From Willaertia magna (lineage: Eukaryota; Heterolobosea; Eutetramitea; Acrasida; Naegleriidae), in contig CADWAF010002106.1 of assembly GCA_902984215.1 (NCBI GenBank), positions 1 through 64,000 on the forward strand: DNA of 64,000 bases, read 5' to 3'. The first letter of the stretch is position 1. The number at the start of each line of letters is the position of its first letter. Under the pieces are notes generated by a model that made no database searches, was not told the DNA's origin, and saw only the letters and a program-made list of their open reading frames with translations. Positions 53,173 to 63,445 of this stretch are shown one piece after another. The position numbers and the translations under genes are program-made.

Positions 53173-56100
53173 TTACTTTTGAACGAATAATTTGTTCATT
53201 AACCAAATGGTCATATTCACATTTAATGTTACACCATCTAACTTCAAGACGCTTTCACCCTTTTCTCTCTTATCTAATAAATCATCCAATCTAATTTGAA
53301 TAGTTCTTACAGTTAAACTTGCAAACTTAGCTTCAACAGTAAACAAACCAGGAACTGATTCATCCATAGAAATTTGGAATTTAACTTTCTTCTTTGCTGC
53401 ACCACCTTCTGCCATTTCTGCAATGACCTTATATTTCTCTGTTAATTGATCATAGCTGAATTTATAAACCTTCTTGTTACCAGCCTTTTGGTTGCCCTTT
53501 CTCTTTTTATTTTCAAAGTAGTTTCTAAGGGTTTGTTGGACAAAGTCATCCAATGTCTTATCTTTATCTTTAAGGAAGTTGTTATGTTCTCTTAATTGTG
53601 CTAAACTTTCCTTTAATCTTTCTAATTCTCTTTGTTGTCTCTTTCTGACTTCACCTCTATTTTGAATTTCTTTTGTGATATCAACTAAGATTCTTCTGTA
53701 GTGATTATCCTTTGAAAGAATTTCAACTTCAACAAGTCTTGGGAGTGCTTTTCTGATTTCTTCTATCTTTCTCTTCAATAAAATACCGTCTGCTTCTTTC
53801 TTTGAATCATCAATAATTTCATCAGCATATGAATCTGCTTTATCAATAGTTTCTTCAACATTTTCACCCAATTGTTGTGGACCAATATTTCTTAAAATAG
53901 TTCTAAAGTTTTCTTTTGTTACTTCATATAATTGTTCAGGTTTCATTTCAAGATCTAAGTTTTCAATATTAGTTCTGACTTGAAGTGGTAAACTGATTTC
54001 TTCGTTCTTATTAGCATCAACTTGTTCTGGGACCTTGTCCTTAATCTTTTCTAACACTTCTCTTAGTGGATCTTTATTATCAGGTGCAATCTTTGTCATA
54101 AATTTAACTAAAAGTGAGTGGGTTTGAGCAAGTTCGTTTAATGTAATGGTAATTGTTGGTGCTTTCTTTTGAGTTAATTCAATGAATTGATGGACACCTA
54201 AGTGTTCTTCTGGTTCAGGTATAGAAATAGATGGCTTCATGAATTTATCTACGAATGCAGGTGTTGATTGTTGGATCCAGTTGTTCATTACGCAGAAATG
54301 AATATCAACATTCTTGTCAAATTCTTTGAAGGTAGAAACTCTCATAAGAACCTTTGATATCCAAGCAAGGTTGTTACGCATAGATGCAGAAATCTTCTTC
54401 TTAGTTAAATTGTATGCATCAGGACCGCAAAGTGGACCGTTCAAGAATCTGAAGAAAAGTAAATAGGAAACAACACGATTAACATCTTCTTCTGGTGCTT
54501 CTGGGTTCTTCTTTTGTAACATAGTCTTTAATTGACGACAGATATATCTTAAACCATATGGTAATTCGTTAATATTATCAATTAAAGTATCAAGGATAGA
54601 TTGACAAATATCAATCATCTTCTTAGTTCTTTGTTGAACTAATTTAGAAACATATTCATCTTGCATTGCCTTTTCATAGGTCATATCCTTAATGTTAATA
54701 TCTGATTTAACACCAGTTTCAACTTCTTGTTGAGAAATACGTTCTTTTAAAATAGTAACTGCATTTAAGTTCAAGTTCAAATCCTTTTCTTCAATGATTG
54801 GTTCTAAAATCTTATCATATAAAATCTTTTGTAAGAATTGTTTTCCTTGAATTCTTTCGTGACAATAGTTAACTACCAATTTGATCAAAACAGGATTGTT
54901 ATTTAAGAAATTATCAATAGAACTGTTTTGAACTTCCAATTGTAAAGTTTCGTTGAACAAACTTAAGATTAAGTATTCTTCTCTTGGTGAGAAAGCATAA
55001 CCGTATAATGTAAGGGTGACAGTTTGTAAAAATGTATCCATTTCTCTTGCAGGAACCAAGAACAAACATTTAGCTAAATATTTAGGATTTGTTTGCAATA
55101 AATAGAATAAACTACTGTAGTAATCTACAAAATCTTTGATATTGAACTTATCACTGGTCTTAACTTCTTCTACTGCTGGCTTCTTCTTTTGGAAATAAGC
55201 AAGAATACCTGTTGGTTGGTTAAGAATTTCTTCTGCACGATATCTGTTTTCTGCTAATAAAGCAATACGTCTTTCCTTATCTCTGACATTACCTTCAATC
55301 TTTGTGTTTTCTCTGATTTGTTTAATTAATTCTTCTCTGACCTTTTGGATTAAATCGACTAAATTGTCTGTATCATTTTCAACACGGAAAGCATTTAATA
55401 AAGAGCTCAATAAATCGTGATCTAAAATAGAGTCAACAAAGTTGGAAGCATCTCCAATATTTGGTGGGGAAACTAAAACACCACCTTGTAATACTTCACT
55501 ATCAACTTGGACACCATTAATCTTAACAATAAGCTTGGTCTTACCGCTTGCCTTTGGTGTATAGTTTACTCTGTAAGTACCATCATTATTGTCAGTTACA
55601 GTTGCTGCAAATTCAATCTTTCTTGCTTCATTAACAACTAATACTTCAACATTTTCACCACCAGTTGTTCTATTGTTCATGAATCTATCTCTACATTTAA
55701 TAACGAATTCGGAATCTTTTCCTTGTAATGCGTTACTAACACCGTCTCCAGCAAATTGTACATATCTAGGATCTGTGACACCAGCATCTTTAACAATGAT
55801 TGCAGCTGGGAAACCAGGAACATTAGTATATTTGTATTTAGATAAGAAAGCCTTTAAGTTGATTAAAGCTAATTGACTGGTATTTTCACCAGAATGAGTT
55901 GCATGTGTATCAACTGCTTCTTTCAATAAAACTTCCATTGCATATTCACCTGCTTTTTCTAAAACATATTCAAATCCATATTCACCATTTTGATTATCAG
56001 TGAATTTAACTGCATTGGATGGCGCTGTTTCCATAGTTTCCTTTGATGTGAATTGTAAAATAAATACGTCACCACCTTTTTCTCTCTTGTTTCCATATAC

Positions 56101-57828
56101 ATCACGAGCTTCTAAAGATGCAGTCATTTGTGCACCTGCATTGAATGATAAATAATCTTCACCTTTGAACACACATTTGCTTGGATCAGTAAGACCAGTA
56201 TCATGAATAGTAATCTTCTTTGGTTCACATAATTGTTGGTCACCTAACTTAATATGAAGAGAATATTCACCAGATTGTGTTAAAGAGTATTCAACACCAT
56301 ATTTACCATCATTACTATCAGTAACTTGAGCTTCAGTAACTAGCTCCTCACCACGGAGAACTTGAACAGTGAATTTTTCACCACCTGATGAACGATCATT
56401 ACCATGAGTATCTCTTGCTTGAATTACGAATTGAGATAATTCTCCTGCCTTTTTATCCAATACACTATCAATACCAACTAAACCACATTTTGATGGATCA
56501 GAAACACCAGCATCTTTAACAGTTACTTGTTTAGTACCAACTGAAACATCACCAAGATTAACCTTTAATTCATATACAGAGCTCTTTGGACAAGTATATG
56601 AGAATTTATAACGACCATCACCCAATTCTTCAACAGTACAATTTACAATATCATTTTGTTCATTAGTTAAAGTTGCATTGAATGCTTCACCTCCAGCTCC
56701 TCTGTTACCAAATTTATCAAATGATGTCAATACGAATTCTGTTAAAACACCTGCAACTGCACTATCAATACCTTGTCCTGATAATGTACATTTTGAAGGA
56801 TCTGATTCTGGGCTTGGTAAAACAGTAACGTTACATGGTGAAACTTTTGTTAATTGGTCAACTTCTTCATTCATTTCAGTATCGAATAAAACCAATTCCA
56901 TTTTATAATGACCTGAGATTTCAGGTGTATAAGTAACAGCATATGTACCGTCGTGATTGTTTTGAACATTTGCGTGAATTGTAATACGTTTATCAGTTTC
57001 ATCATCATAGAAAAGTGTAACTTTAAATGTTTCATTAGAATCTTTTAAAATATTACCATCGGAATCCTTAGAAATAATAGTGAATGCAGCTTCCTTTCCT
57101 GCAGTAGCCTTATGAAGACCTTCACCTTCTGCTTCACACATACTAGGATCTGCTAATTCTTCAATTGTATCAATAGATTCGTCAGAAATTTCATTGGATT
57201 CTTCTTCTGCTACTTCAGTAACATCTACAGGGAAATCCATAGCAGTTTCTTCCATTTGTTCTAACATCTTTTGAGTCTTTTCGATTTCTTCTTTAGAGAA
57301 CTTTAAGTTTGCATTTTGCAAGTTTTGCATTTTGATGGAAAGACCATTTCTATACAAGTGAAGAGATAAAGTGTGTAAACAGTGAATGACTTTATAGACA
57401 TTCTTAAGTTCCCATAAATCAGTAACCTCTGTAGTAATTATTTTTCAATTGTAAATTATTTTTAAAAAATTGGCGCCATTCATTAGTATTTTAACATAAA
57501 GATTCTACTTACCAAAAACATAGTGATCAGGGAAGTTAGCAAGTTTACAAGCATTGAAGAATTGAGAAATATTATCTACAGCCATGAATTCCAAGACACT
57601 TCCACTAGCTGGTTTATTAATCTTTTTAATTGCTGTTGGAGCAAAGATTTTACCTAATTTTGCTAAAGCAACACCATCTCTTAACATTTCTCCAAAGTTT
57701 GCTGTTCCAGGTGGAAGTTTTTCTTGAATCATTTCTTCTATCCAACGTTTAGCTTCTTCTGTACGCAGAAGAAACTCATATGCCTTTCTCTCCGCAATGG
57801 AGAGATCCATCTTTGTCATAGTAGACAT
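53173..57828 (-). CDS. IQGAP-like protein: CH domain, five filamin repeats, RasGAP, RasGAP-C
   Basis: Two exons, 57513-57828 and 53173-57428, with an 84-base intron, giving 1523 residues. The CH domain (about 15-140) has the IQGAP form: RTEEAKRWIEEMIQEKLPP, FGEMLRDGVALAKLGKIF, and the splice-joined DLWELKNVYKVIHCLHTLS. Residues about 198-765 hold five immunoglobulin-like filamin repeats, each starting near DPSKC or DPRYV and carrying DNNDGTY-type turns and D-x-x-GN motifs; the fourth has an insertion. An IQGAP-type RasGAP domain follows (about 780-1120; LPYGLRYICRQLKTML and RFLNGPLCGPDAYNL). A RasGAP C-terminal domain lies near the end. No IQ motifs or WW domain were seen. The protein probably crosslinks actin and binds Rac/Cdc42-type GTPases. 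Confidence 0.9.
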
Positions 57829-58235
57829 TTTATGTGCCTCTCTTGTCAAAGTTTATATAAATCTGCTAATGTGAATTGTTAACAACACAAGAGAGTTATT
57901 GTGTTGAGTGTTTTATTTTTTTTTTGATAGATTAGTTTTGGATTAAAAAATTTGACAGATTTAATGGATGGGTGATGCTGGTATGTTTGATGGGTTTCTA
58001 GAACCTAAGGACTTGGTTGATTGGTGTGGGTATAAAAACAGGAAAGTTTAATGAGTAAATGGTGTTATGATGACGATATTCAAGTAGACATAAAAAGGTA
58101 AGGGCTAGCCCAATCGTTCCTTTCTAAAAGATGTATTTCAATAGCTTTATAACTTTGTTTGTGAAGCTATAATTTTGATGCTTAAACTTTGAAATCGAAA
58201 ATGTGTTAATGATTTTACAAAATTACTTGTTAAAA
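57829..58235. other. Divergent intergenic region, nothing recognised
   Basis: Between the IQGAP-like gene (minus) and the GH76 gene (plus). No RNA gene recognised. Confidence 0.5.
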
Positions 58236-59359
58236 ATGTTTAAAGTTGCTTTTATATTATTCTCCTTACTATTGTGTTCTGCAGGTTTTTCTTTGAGTCT
58301 TGATATTCCCGGAGTAGCAACTGCATCCATCAATAGTTTTGTGACAAAGTTTTACGATAACAAAACAAACTATTTATTCGATACCTTTCCTAATAGTAAC
58401 TCGTTAACCGGTTATTGGACCTTTGCTCAAGGTTTTGATACTGTGCTAGATGCTGCTTATAGAATTTCATTAAATATTTCTACGCCAAATGATAGTTCTT
58501 TGTCTTTCTATACTCAATTGATAAATAATTTATATTTGGGTCAACAAAAGATTGGATGGGATAGACCTTTTATTGACGATATGAATTGGATGGCTTTAGC
58601 TTTATTAAGGGCATATGAATTAACAAATAACAAGGATTATTTGAATACGTGCTTATACTTAAAAGAGAAAATTGGGATGAAACGTGTTGTGGGTCTGTTA
58701 AAGGTGGAATTTGGTGGGATTTTGACCATTCTCAAAAAGCAACTGCCTCAAATGCTGGTCCAGCCCTTTTATTCGCCAGATTATTCAAATTACTACAAAA
58801 CCAAGATGATTTATTATTTTCAGAAAAGGTTTTTAATTTTTGGTACAATAATATGGTAAACAATACTGATTATTCAGTTTGTGACCATATATCGTCTGAG
58901 GGAGTTAAGCAATGCAATTGGCGCTTTACTTATAACGAAGGTTTGATGATTGGAGCTGGTTTGGAATTATATTCAATAACCAAATCAATGAATTACCTAA
59001 AAATTATAAATAGTATTGCTAACTTTATGATTACACAAGAAGTTGTTAGTACTGTTTACGGTAAAACATTATTTGATGGATTAAATTGTAATGGAGATTG
59101 TGAACAATTTAAAGGAATTGGTTTTAGATATTTATATGCACTTTATAATCTTACCTTAGACAAAAGGTATTTAGATGTGTTAAATTCTTCTATCAATTCA
59201 ATCTGGAATTTATCTAGAAGAACAACTGATGATACTTTTGCTGTAAACTGGGCAGGACCACCACCAAACCCTCAATCCTCATTTAATCAAGCTCAAATGA
59301 ATTCAGCGACTATGGCAATTAATATTTATGCTTTATTAAATAAGAAATACAAGAGATAA
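58236..59359 (+). pseudogene. GH76 family glycosidase (alpha-1,6-mannanase-like), frameshifted
   Basis: Two overlapping frames together make a whole GH76 protein. The first runs from the ATG at 58236 (signal peptide MFKVAFILFSLLLCSAGFS; an in-frame ATG at 58209 is an alternative) through the catalytic-type DD motif in FIDDMNWMALALLRAYELT. The second takes over between about 58640 and 58680 (ENWDETCCGSVKGGIWWD) and continues to TAA at 59359. A 1-base indel near the AAAAGAGAAAA stretch explains the change of frame. A 17-base intron (GTGC...AAAG) would also fix the phase but would be far shorter than any other here and would shorten the loop. It is either a recent pseudogene or a sequence error in a secreted enzyme acting on bacterial or fungal mannans. 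Confidence 0.75.
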
Positions 59360-59424
59360 TATTTATGTGTTAAATATTTAAAAATTTTTGAATATTAAGA
59401 TATAATTAAAATTTATTGAAATAA

Positions 59425-59640
59425 TTAATCAGATATGAATTTACTTGGAATTCTTTCACCTTTAACATTTGCAAATGTTTGATCATTTCCACCTGATTTA
59501 TGATGAAATACAACTGTGTAATCTCCAAATTTATTTTTGTGACAATTCTTAATTTCATAATTTGGATCGTTCCTCCAGGTAATGTTTGGCCTTAAATATT
59601 AAGAACATCTAAATCTTTGTTTGTTAAGTAAGTCACTCAT
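59425..59640 (-). pseudogene. Short ORF with one internal TAA
   Basis: The frame starts at the ATG at 59640, has TAA at 59599-59601 and continues for 58 more codons to TAA at 59425. The part after the stop is compositionally protein-like (NITWRNDPNYEIKNC, GDYTVVFHHKSGG). No family is recognised. It could be a pseudogene or a gene with an intron I could not place. Confidence 0.35.
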
Positions 59641-59975
59641 TATTTTTTCGCTTTAATTGATTTTTGTTTTTTTGTTGTTTGAAGAAATAGAGCAGGAGTA
59701 TTTACTTGACTACGATTTATAATTGGTTATTCATAAATATAATATTATTTAAGGAAAATTGAAGAAAAAAGAAGGTGTTACTTATTTTTAAGCGTATAAA
59801 AAACAAATAACTTAAACAATAAATTCAATGATTTATGGATTATTGAATATAATTTTTGTTACGATTTTGTTCAACGCGTACAAGATCAACCACTGCAGTT
59901 CATTACCGTTTAGATCCGAGGAGTTTTCAACAAATCAAAAAGTTTACAACAATATGCAAATACCAAACGAAAAAA

Positions 59976-61232
59976 ATGAAACAATACCTTGATCCAACCA
60001 TCAGTTACGATTTACGTGCTAACATTATTCGTGCTAATAACCTACCAAAAGCTGACATTATTGGCACAATTGATCCATTCATTAAAATTCTAGTTCCAGT
60101 TTTCAGTCACGAAAAATATATCCCAATTGAAACATTTCCCAGAGTTAATGAAATTAATCCAATTTACAACTATAAAGGTAATATTTCTAATGTTGATATC
60201 TCTAGAGATATTTTAATTGAAGTTTGGGATTATGATAATTTTAATTCTAATGATTTAGTTTGTACAAAAACTCTATCTTTTCAGAAAGATTTAATTGAAA
60301 AGTATGATGGACATATTTCTAAAAAGGAAATTATTTTAAATTGTGTTAAAAAATATAAACCATTTCATGCTGGTTCAGAATCAACACTTACGTTATCGTT
60401 AGGGATTTCACCTTCTTATCAATATTATTTAAATAAGTTTTTACAAAAATGTTTACAAAATGACAATAGTCAATTTATTGATAAAACAAAATTACAATTA
60501 TGTTATTTTCTTGGAAATAATTTATATTTAAAATTATCATTTAAAAATCATTTAAAATTAAGTATTTTAGATTGTAATGAAGTACGTCAACAAATTATTT
60601 ATTTTGAAATGTCAGGAAAAGATTGTAAATCAAAAATGTGTTTTAAAAAAACACAAAAATTTGGATTACAAGTTAAAAGACAAATTAAATTAAGAGAAAA
60701 GTTAAATCGTTTCAAAAATTTACATTTCTTATTGCCTTTACTTAAAGTTGTAATTGCCTCACCATTTGAAACAATAATTGAGAATAAAGTATTTAAAGAA
60801 TTGTCTGAAAAACATGAATGGAATGGAAGTTTAAAATTTAGAGATGTCAAATATCAAGCAGTTGATGTTATTTCAGATGTTAATACAAAAAGTATTTATA
60901 TGGTTGAAAGTGATCTTTATTTTACACGTAGTCAATTTGAAACACAAACTTTTCATCAAAGGATTTGTATTTTAAATCCAAAAGAATTGGAAGGATTACA
61001 CGTAGAAATAATTTACAATGAAAATAATAATAATCAACATAATGATGGAAGTTGTCACACTATTGTTGAGTATCATGGAAATGTAAAGTTAGATGGAGAT
61101 TTAAGATATCAAGTTAGTTCTGAAGTAAATGATTTAACATATCCAGTTGACCATTCAAAATTGACATTTAGTATTTGGAAAAAGAAAAATTATATTCAAT
61201 ATAATGTATTGGATTTTATTCCTATCTTATAA
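59976..61232 (+). CDS. C2-domain protein, 418 residues
   Basis: The start is taken at ATG 59976, which has an AAAAAA context; the open frame continues upstream without a convincing ATG. The N-terminal part (about 8-130) is a C2 domain: LRANIIRANNLPKADIIGTI, DPFIKI, NPIYNYK, and EVWDYDNFNSNDLV. The Asp residues usual for Ca2+ binding are mostly present (D in TIDP and WDYDN). The remaining 290 residues are AT-rich in codons, rich in Lys, Phe and Leu, and not recognised. It may be a Ca2+- and lipid-binding protein. Confidence 0.75.
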   Translation: MKQYLDPTISYDLRANIIRANNLPKADIIGTIDPFIKILVPVFSHEKYIPIETFPRVNEINPIYNYKGNISNVDISRDILIEVWDYDNFNSNDLVCTKTLSFQKDLIEKYDGHISKKEIILNCVKKYKPFHAGSESTLTLSLGISPSYQYYLNKFLQKCLQNDNSQFIDKTKLQLCYFLGNNLYLKLSFKNHLKLSILDCNEVRQQIIYFEMSGKDCKSKMCFKKTQKFGLQVKRQIKLREKLNRFKNLHFLLPLLKVVIASPFETIIENKVFKELSEKHEWNGSLKFRDVKYQAVDVISDVNTKSIYMVESDLYFTRSQFETQTFHQRICILNPKELEGLHVEIIYNENNNNQHNDGSCHTIVEYHGNVKLDGDLRYQVSSEVNDLTYPVDHSKLTFSIWKKKNYIQYNVLDFIPIL

Positions 61233-61239
61233 ATTAAAA

Positions 61240-61489
61240 CATGTAAATTATTTAAATTATTTAAATAATTAAAACATTTTAAAGTTATTTCACAATAAGT
61301 TATATTTAACCATTTTAAATTTTGTAGTTCATCAGTGAGATTAGGTGAATGAAATAAACACTAATTCGTTAATTTAGGTAAATCTAAGAAACAAGTACCA
61401 CTAGTGGTATCTTCACAATGAATAAATTGTAAATTAATTAAATATTCATCTTTTAATTTTTATTTTATTGCTAATTGTTTTTTTAACAT
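61240..61489 (-). pseudogene. Leucine-rich-repeat-like remnant
   Basis: A frame from an ATG at 61489 stays readable for about 80 codons with one TAA and one TAG. It has a spacing of Leu, Asn and Cys like LRR proteins (SPNLTDELQNLKWLNITYC, then CFNYLNNLNNL). It is convergent with the C2 gene. It is probably a decayed fragment of a larger LRR gene. Confidence 0.3.
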
Positions 61490-61546
61490 ATTAAAAAATT
61501 TAATATTGTTTTTTTAAATAAATATTTCTTACTTTTTAATAAAGTT

Positions 61547-63259
61547 CTACCAATTAAGAGCAGTTTTACTACTCGTTATTTCGTGGTATTGTGTATGGAA
61601 AACTTCTTTTGCTCCCTTAGATCCAACATCTCCTTTAAGCCACTCATTATAAATTAGTTTATACCAATCAGTCTCTTTGAATTGACTTGCCCAATACAAT
61701 GAATCTTGTGTACTACTATTTGCCTTACAATTAAAGAAGAATTGTAAGTCTTGCTTATATAAATTCTCTGTTCTCTCTAAATGTTGTTTTGGAGTAATAT
61801 ATTCATCTTTTAATAATTTGTCAACACTTGTTTGACCTCCACCATTTAAACAACCAATTGGACATGCCATTATTTCAACAAAATGATAATCTGCATTCTT
61901 TAATCTTCTAACTAAATTTTGAATATTTCTAAATCCATTAGCAATTATAAATTTTAATAATACTTGTTGATTTTCAGGATTAATTAAAATTAATTCTTTA
62001 TAATCGCTATTTCTTTTTGTCTCAAACTTTAAAGGTTTTTGATAATAATCTTGTTGAAATAACTTTTTAGCTGCATATCTAAAAACTACTTCACAATACC
62101 CTCCAGAACCATTTAACTCACTATTAGGATCTATCCAATCTAAAATTGGTATTTCATTATCAAGACTTTCATCCATCCTATCCTCTTTATTATTATTATC
62201 CTTTTTAAATTCTAAAATATTATCTACTTTACATTTACATAACTTCTCTTTTAAATCCTTTCCACTTTCAATAGATAATTCTCTTTTTAATAACTCTACA
62301 ATCTCACTACTTGTTAAAACCATATCAATCTTTTCATCTTTCTGAAAATCTGGTCTACTTGCCTCTAATTTCTTATCAAAACAAGGCATAACACTTACAT
62401 GGAATATATTCTTAAAAGATGTAAATTTCTTAACTAACATTCCCATAATTTGTTGAGGTGATTTAACGGTAGAAATGTAAGGTAATATCTCTCCATGTGT
62501 CTTCTCAGCATAACATATCCAACCAGGACAAGTACTAACAAATAATGGTAAATTAGTATTCTTCTTTTGATTTTCATTGTTCTTATTAAACTTTTCAATA
62601 AATTCTTCACACATTTCAATTTGCGTTATTGTTCTAGAAAGTAAGGAAATGTCAAAAACGGCAATTGCTCCAAAATGTTGTTTAAAAAAGTAACTAAGAT
62701 ACTCAAAACATTCTCTAATTGAAGAGATATTATAAAAAGAGGCAATAGAAGCTACACTTTGAGTACTTAATGAAATTATTAAATTTTCATATACATTTTG
62801 TACTTGTTTGTTATTATTAATTATTTCTAAGAATTGGTCAATTGATTGTTGATTGACTAAAATACTTTCAGCACTTGTTATGCAACCTGAACATGCTAAA
62901 CAATCGGAAAGTTCAATTTTTGATATTTTCTTTTCTTTTGGTTTTTGTACAATTACTTCTGATGGTTTCTCTTGATTCTTATTGTTTTTTTCTTCATCTA
63001 ATAATGGTTTTATGCAATCTACTCTGGACACTGGTAGAAAATCATCTAAGTCTGCTAATAATAAAGCAGTAGACATTTGTCCTAAATTTGATGATGTTTT
63101 AGTTTGATTATTTGATGTTATTCTGTTATTATTATCGGAAACGTTTCTTTCATTATTCACAATTCTTCTTTCATTTTGTTGTCTTTGTCTGGAACCTCTA
63201 CCGAGTGTATTATTGTTGTTGTTAGAGTTACCATTCAATAGTGCTTCTAAATCCTCCAT
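61547..63259 (-). CDS. CIAO3: Cytosolic Fe-S assembly factor NAR1/CIAO3
   Basis: A single exon of 570 residues, related to iron-only hydrogenases but working as an Fe-S donor protein in the CIA pathway, bridging early factors to the CIA targeting complex. Cluster motifs: DCLACSGCITSAE in the N-terminal part; TCPGW; MPC; and CPIGCLNGGGQ. The N-terminal 60 residues are Asn/Arg-rich. The protein ends ALNW and then TAG; a C-terminal aromatic residue is the targeting-complex signal in this family. This is the only TAG stop among the complete genes here. Confidence 0.94.
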   Translation of the reverse strand: MEDLEALLNGNSNNNNNTLGRGSRQRQQNERRIVNNERNVSDNNNRITSNNQTKTSSNLGQMSTALLLADLDDFLPVSRVDCIKPLLDEEKNNKNQEKPSEVIVQKPKEKKISKIELSDCLACSGCITSAESILVNQQSIDQFLEIINNNKQVQNVYENLIISLSTQSVASIASFYNISSIRECFEYLSYFFKQHFGAIAVFDISLLSRTITQIEMCEEFIEKFNKNNENQKKNTNLPLFVSTCPGWICYAEKTHGEILPYISTVKSPQQIMGMLVKKFTSFKNIFHVSVMPCFDKKLEASRPDFQKDEKIDMVLTSSEIVELLKRELSIESGKDLKEKLCKCKVDNILEFKKDNNNKEDRMDESLDNEIPILDWIDPNSELNGSGGYCEVVFRYAAKKLFQQDYYQKPLKFETKRNSDYKELILINPENQQVLLKFIIANGFRNIQNLVRRLKNADYHFVEIMACPIGCLNGGGQTSVDKLLKDEYITPKQHLERTENLYKQDLQFFFNCKANSSTQDSLYWASQFKETDWYKLIYNEWLKGDVGSKGAKEVFHTQYHEITSSKTALNW

Positions 63260-63445
63260 TTCTTTTTACAATCAATATTTAAAATCGTTGAAGAAGGGAA
63301 GTGAATTAATACACGCTTTCTTTTCAATGATTGAGTTGAAGAAGTTTGCTTTAAACATTTTTTCAAGAATCCAACAACGGAGATGCATTCAAGCGCTTTT
63401 ATTGCTATAATTCAAATGATTTGCTACAAACAAACCATTAATTTT

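Noticed and set aside
58641..58657. 17-base intron in the GH76 gene
   Set aside because: Other introns here are at least 39 bases, and removing this one makes the conserved loop too short; a 1-base indel is simpler.
61396..61409. 14-base perfect palindrome TACCACTAGTGGTA
   Set aside because: It lies inside the LRR-like remnant, is short, and has no second copy that I saw.
63213..63410. 65-codon open frame between NAR1 and UBE2S
   Set aside because: Overlaps the start of NAR1 on the opposite strand and the promoter; a shadow.
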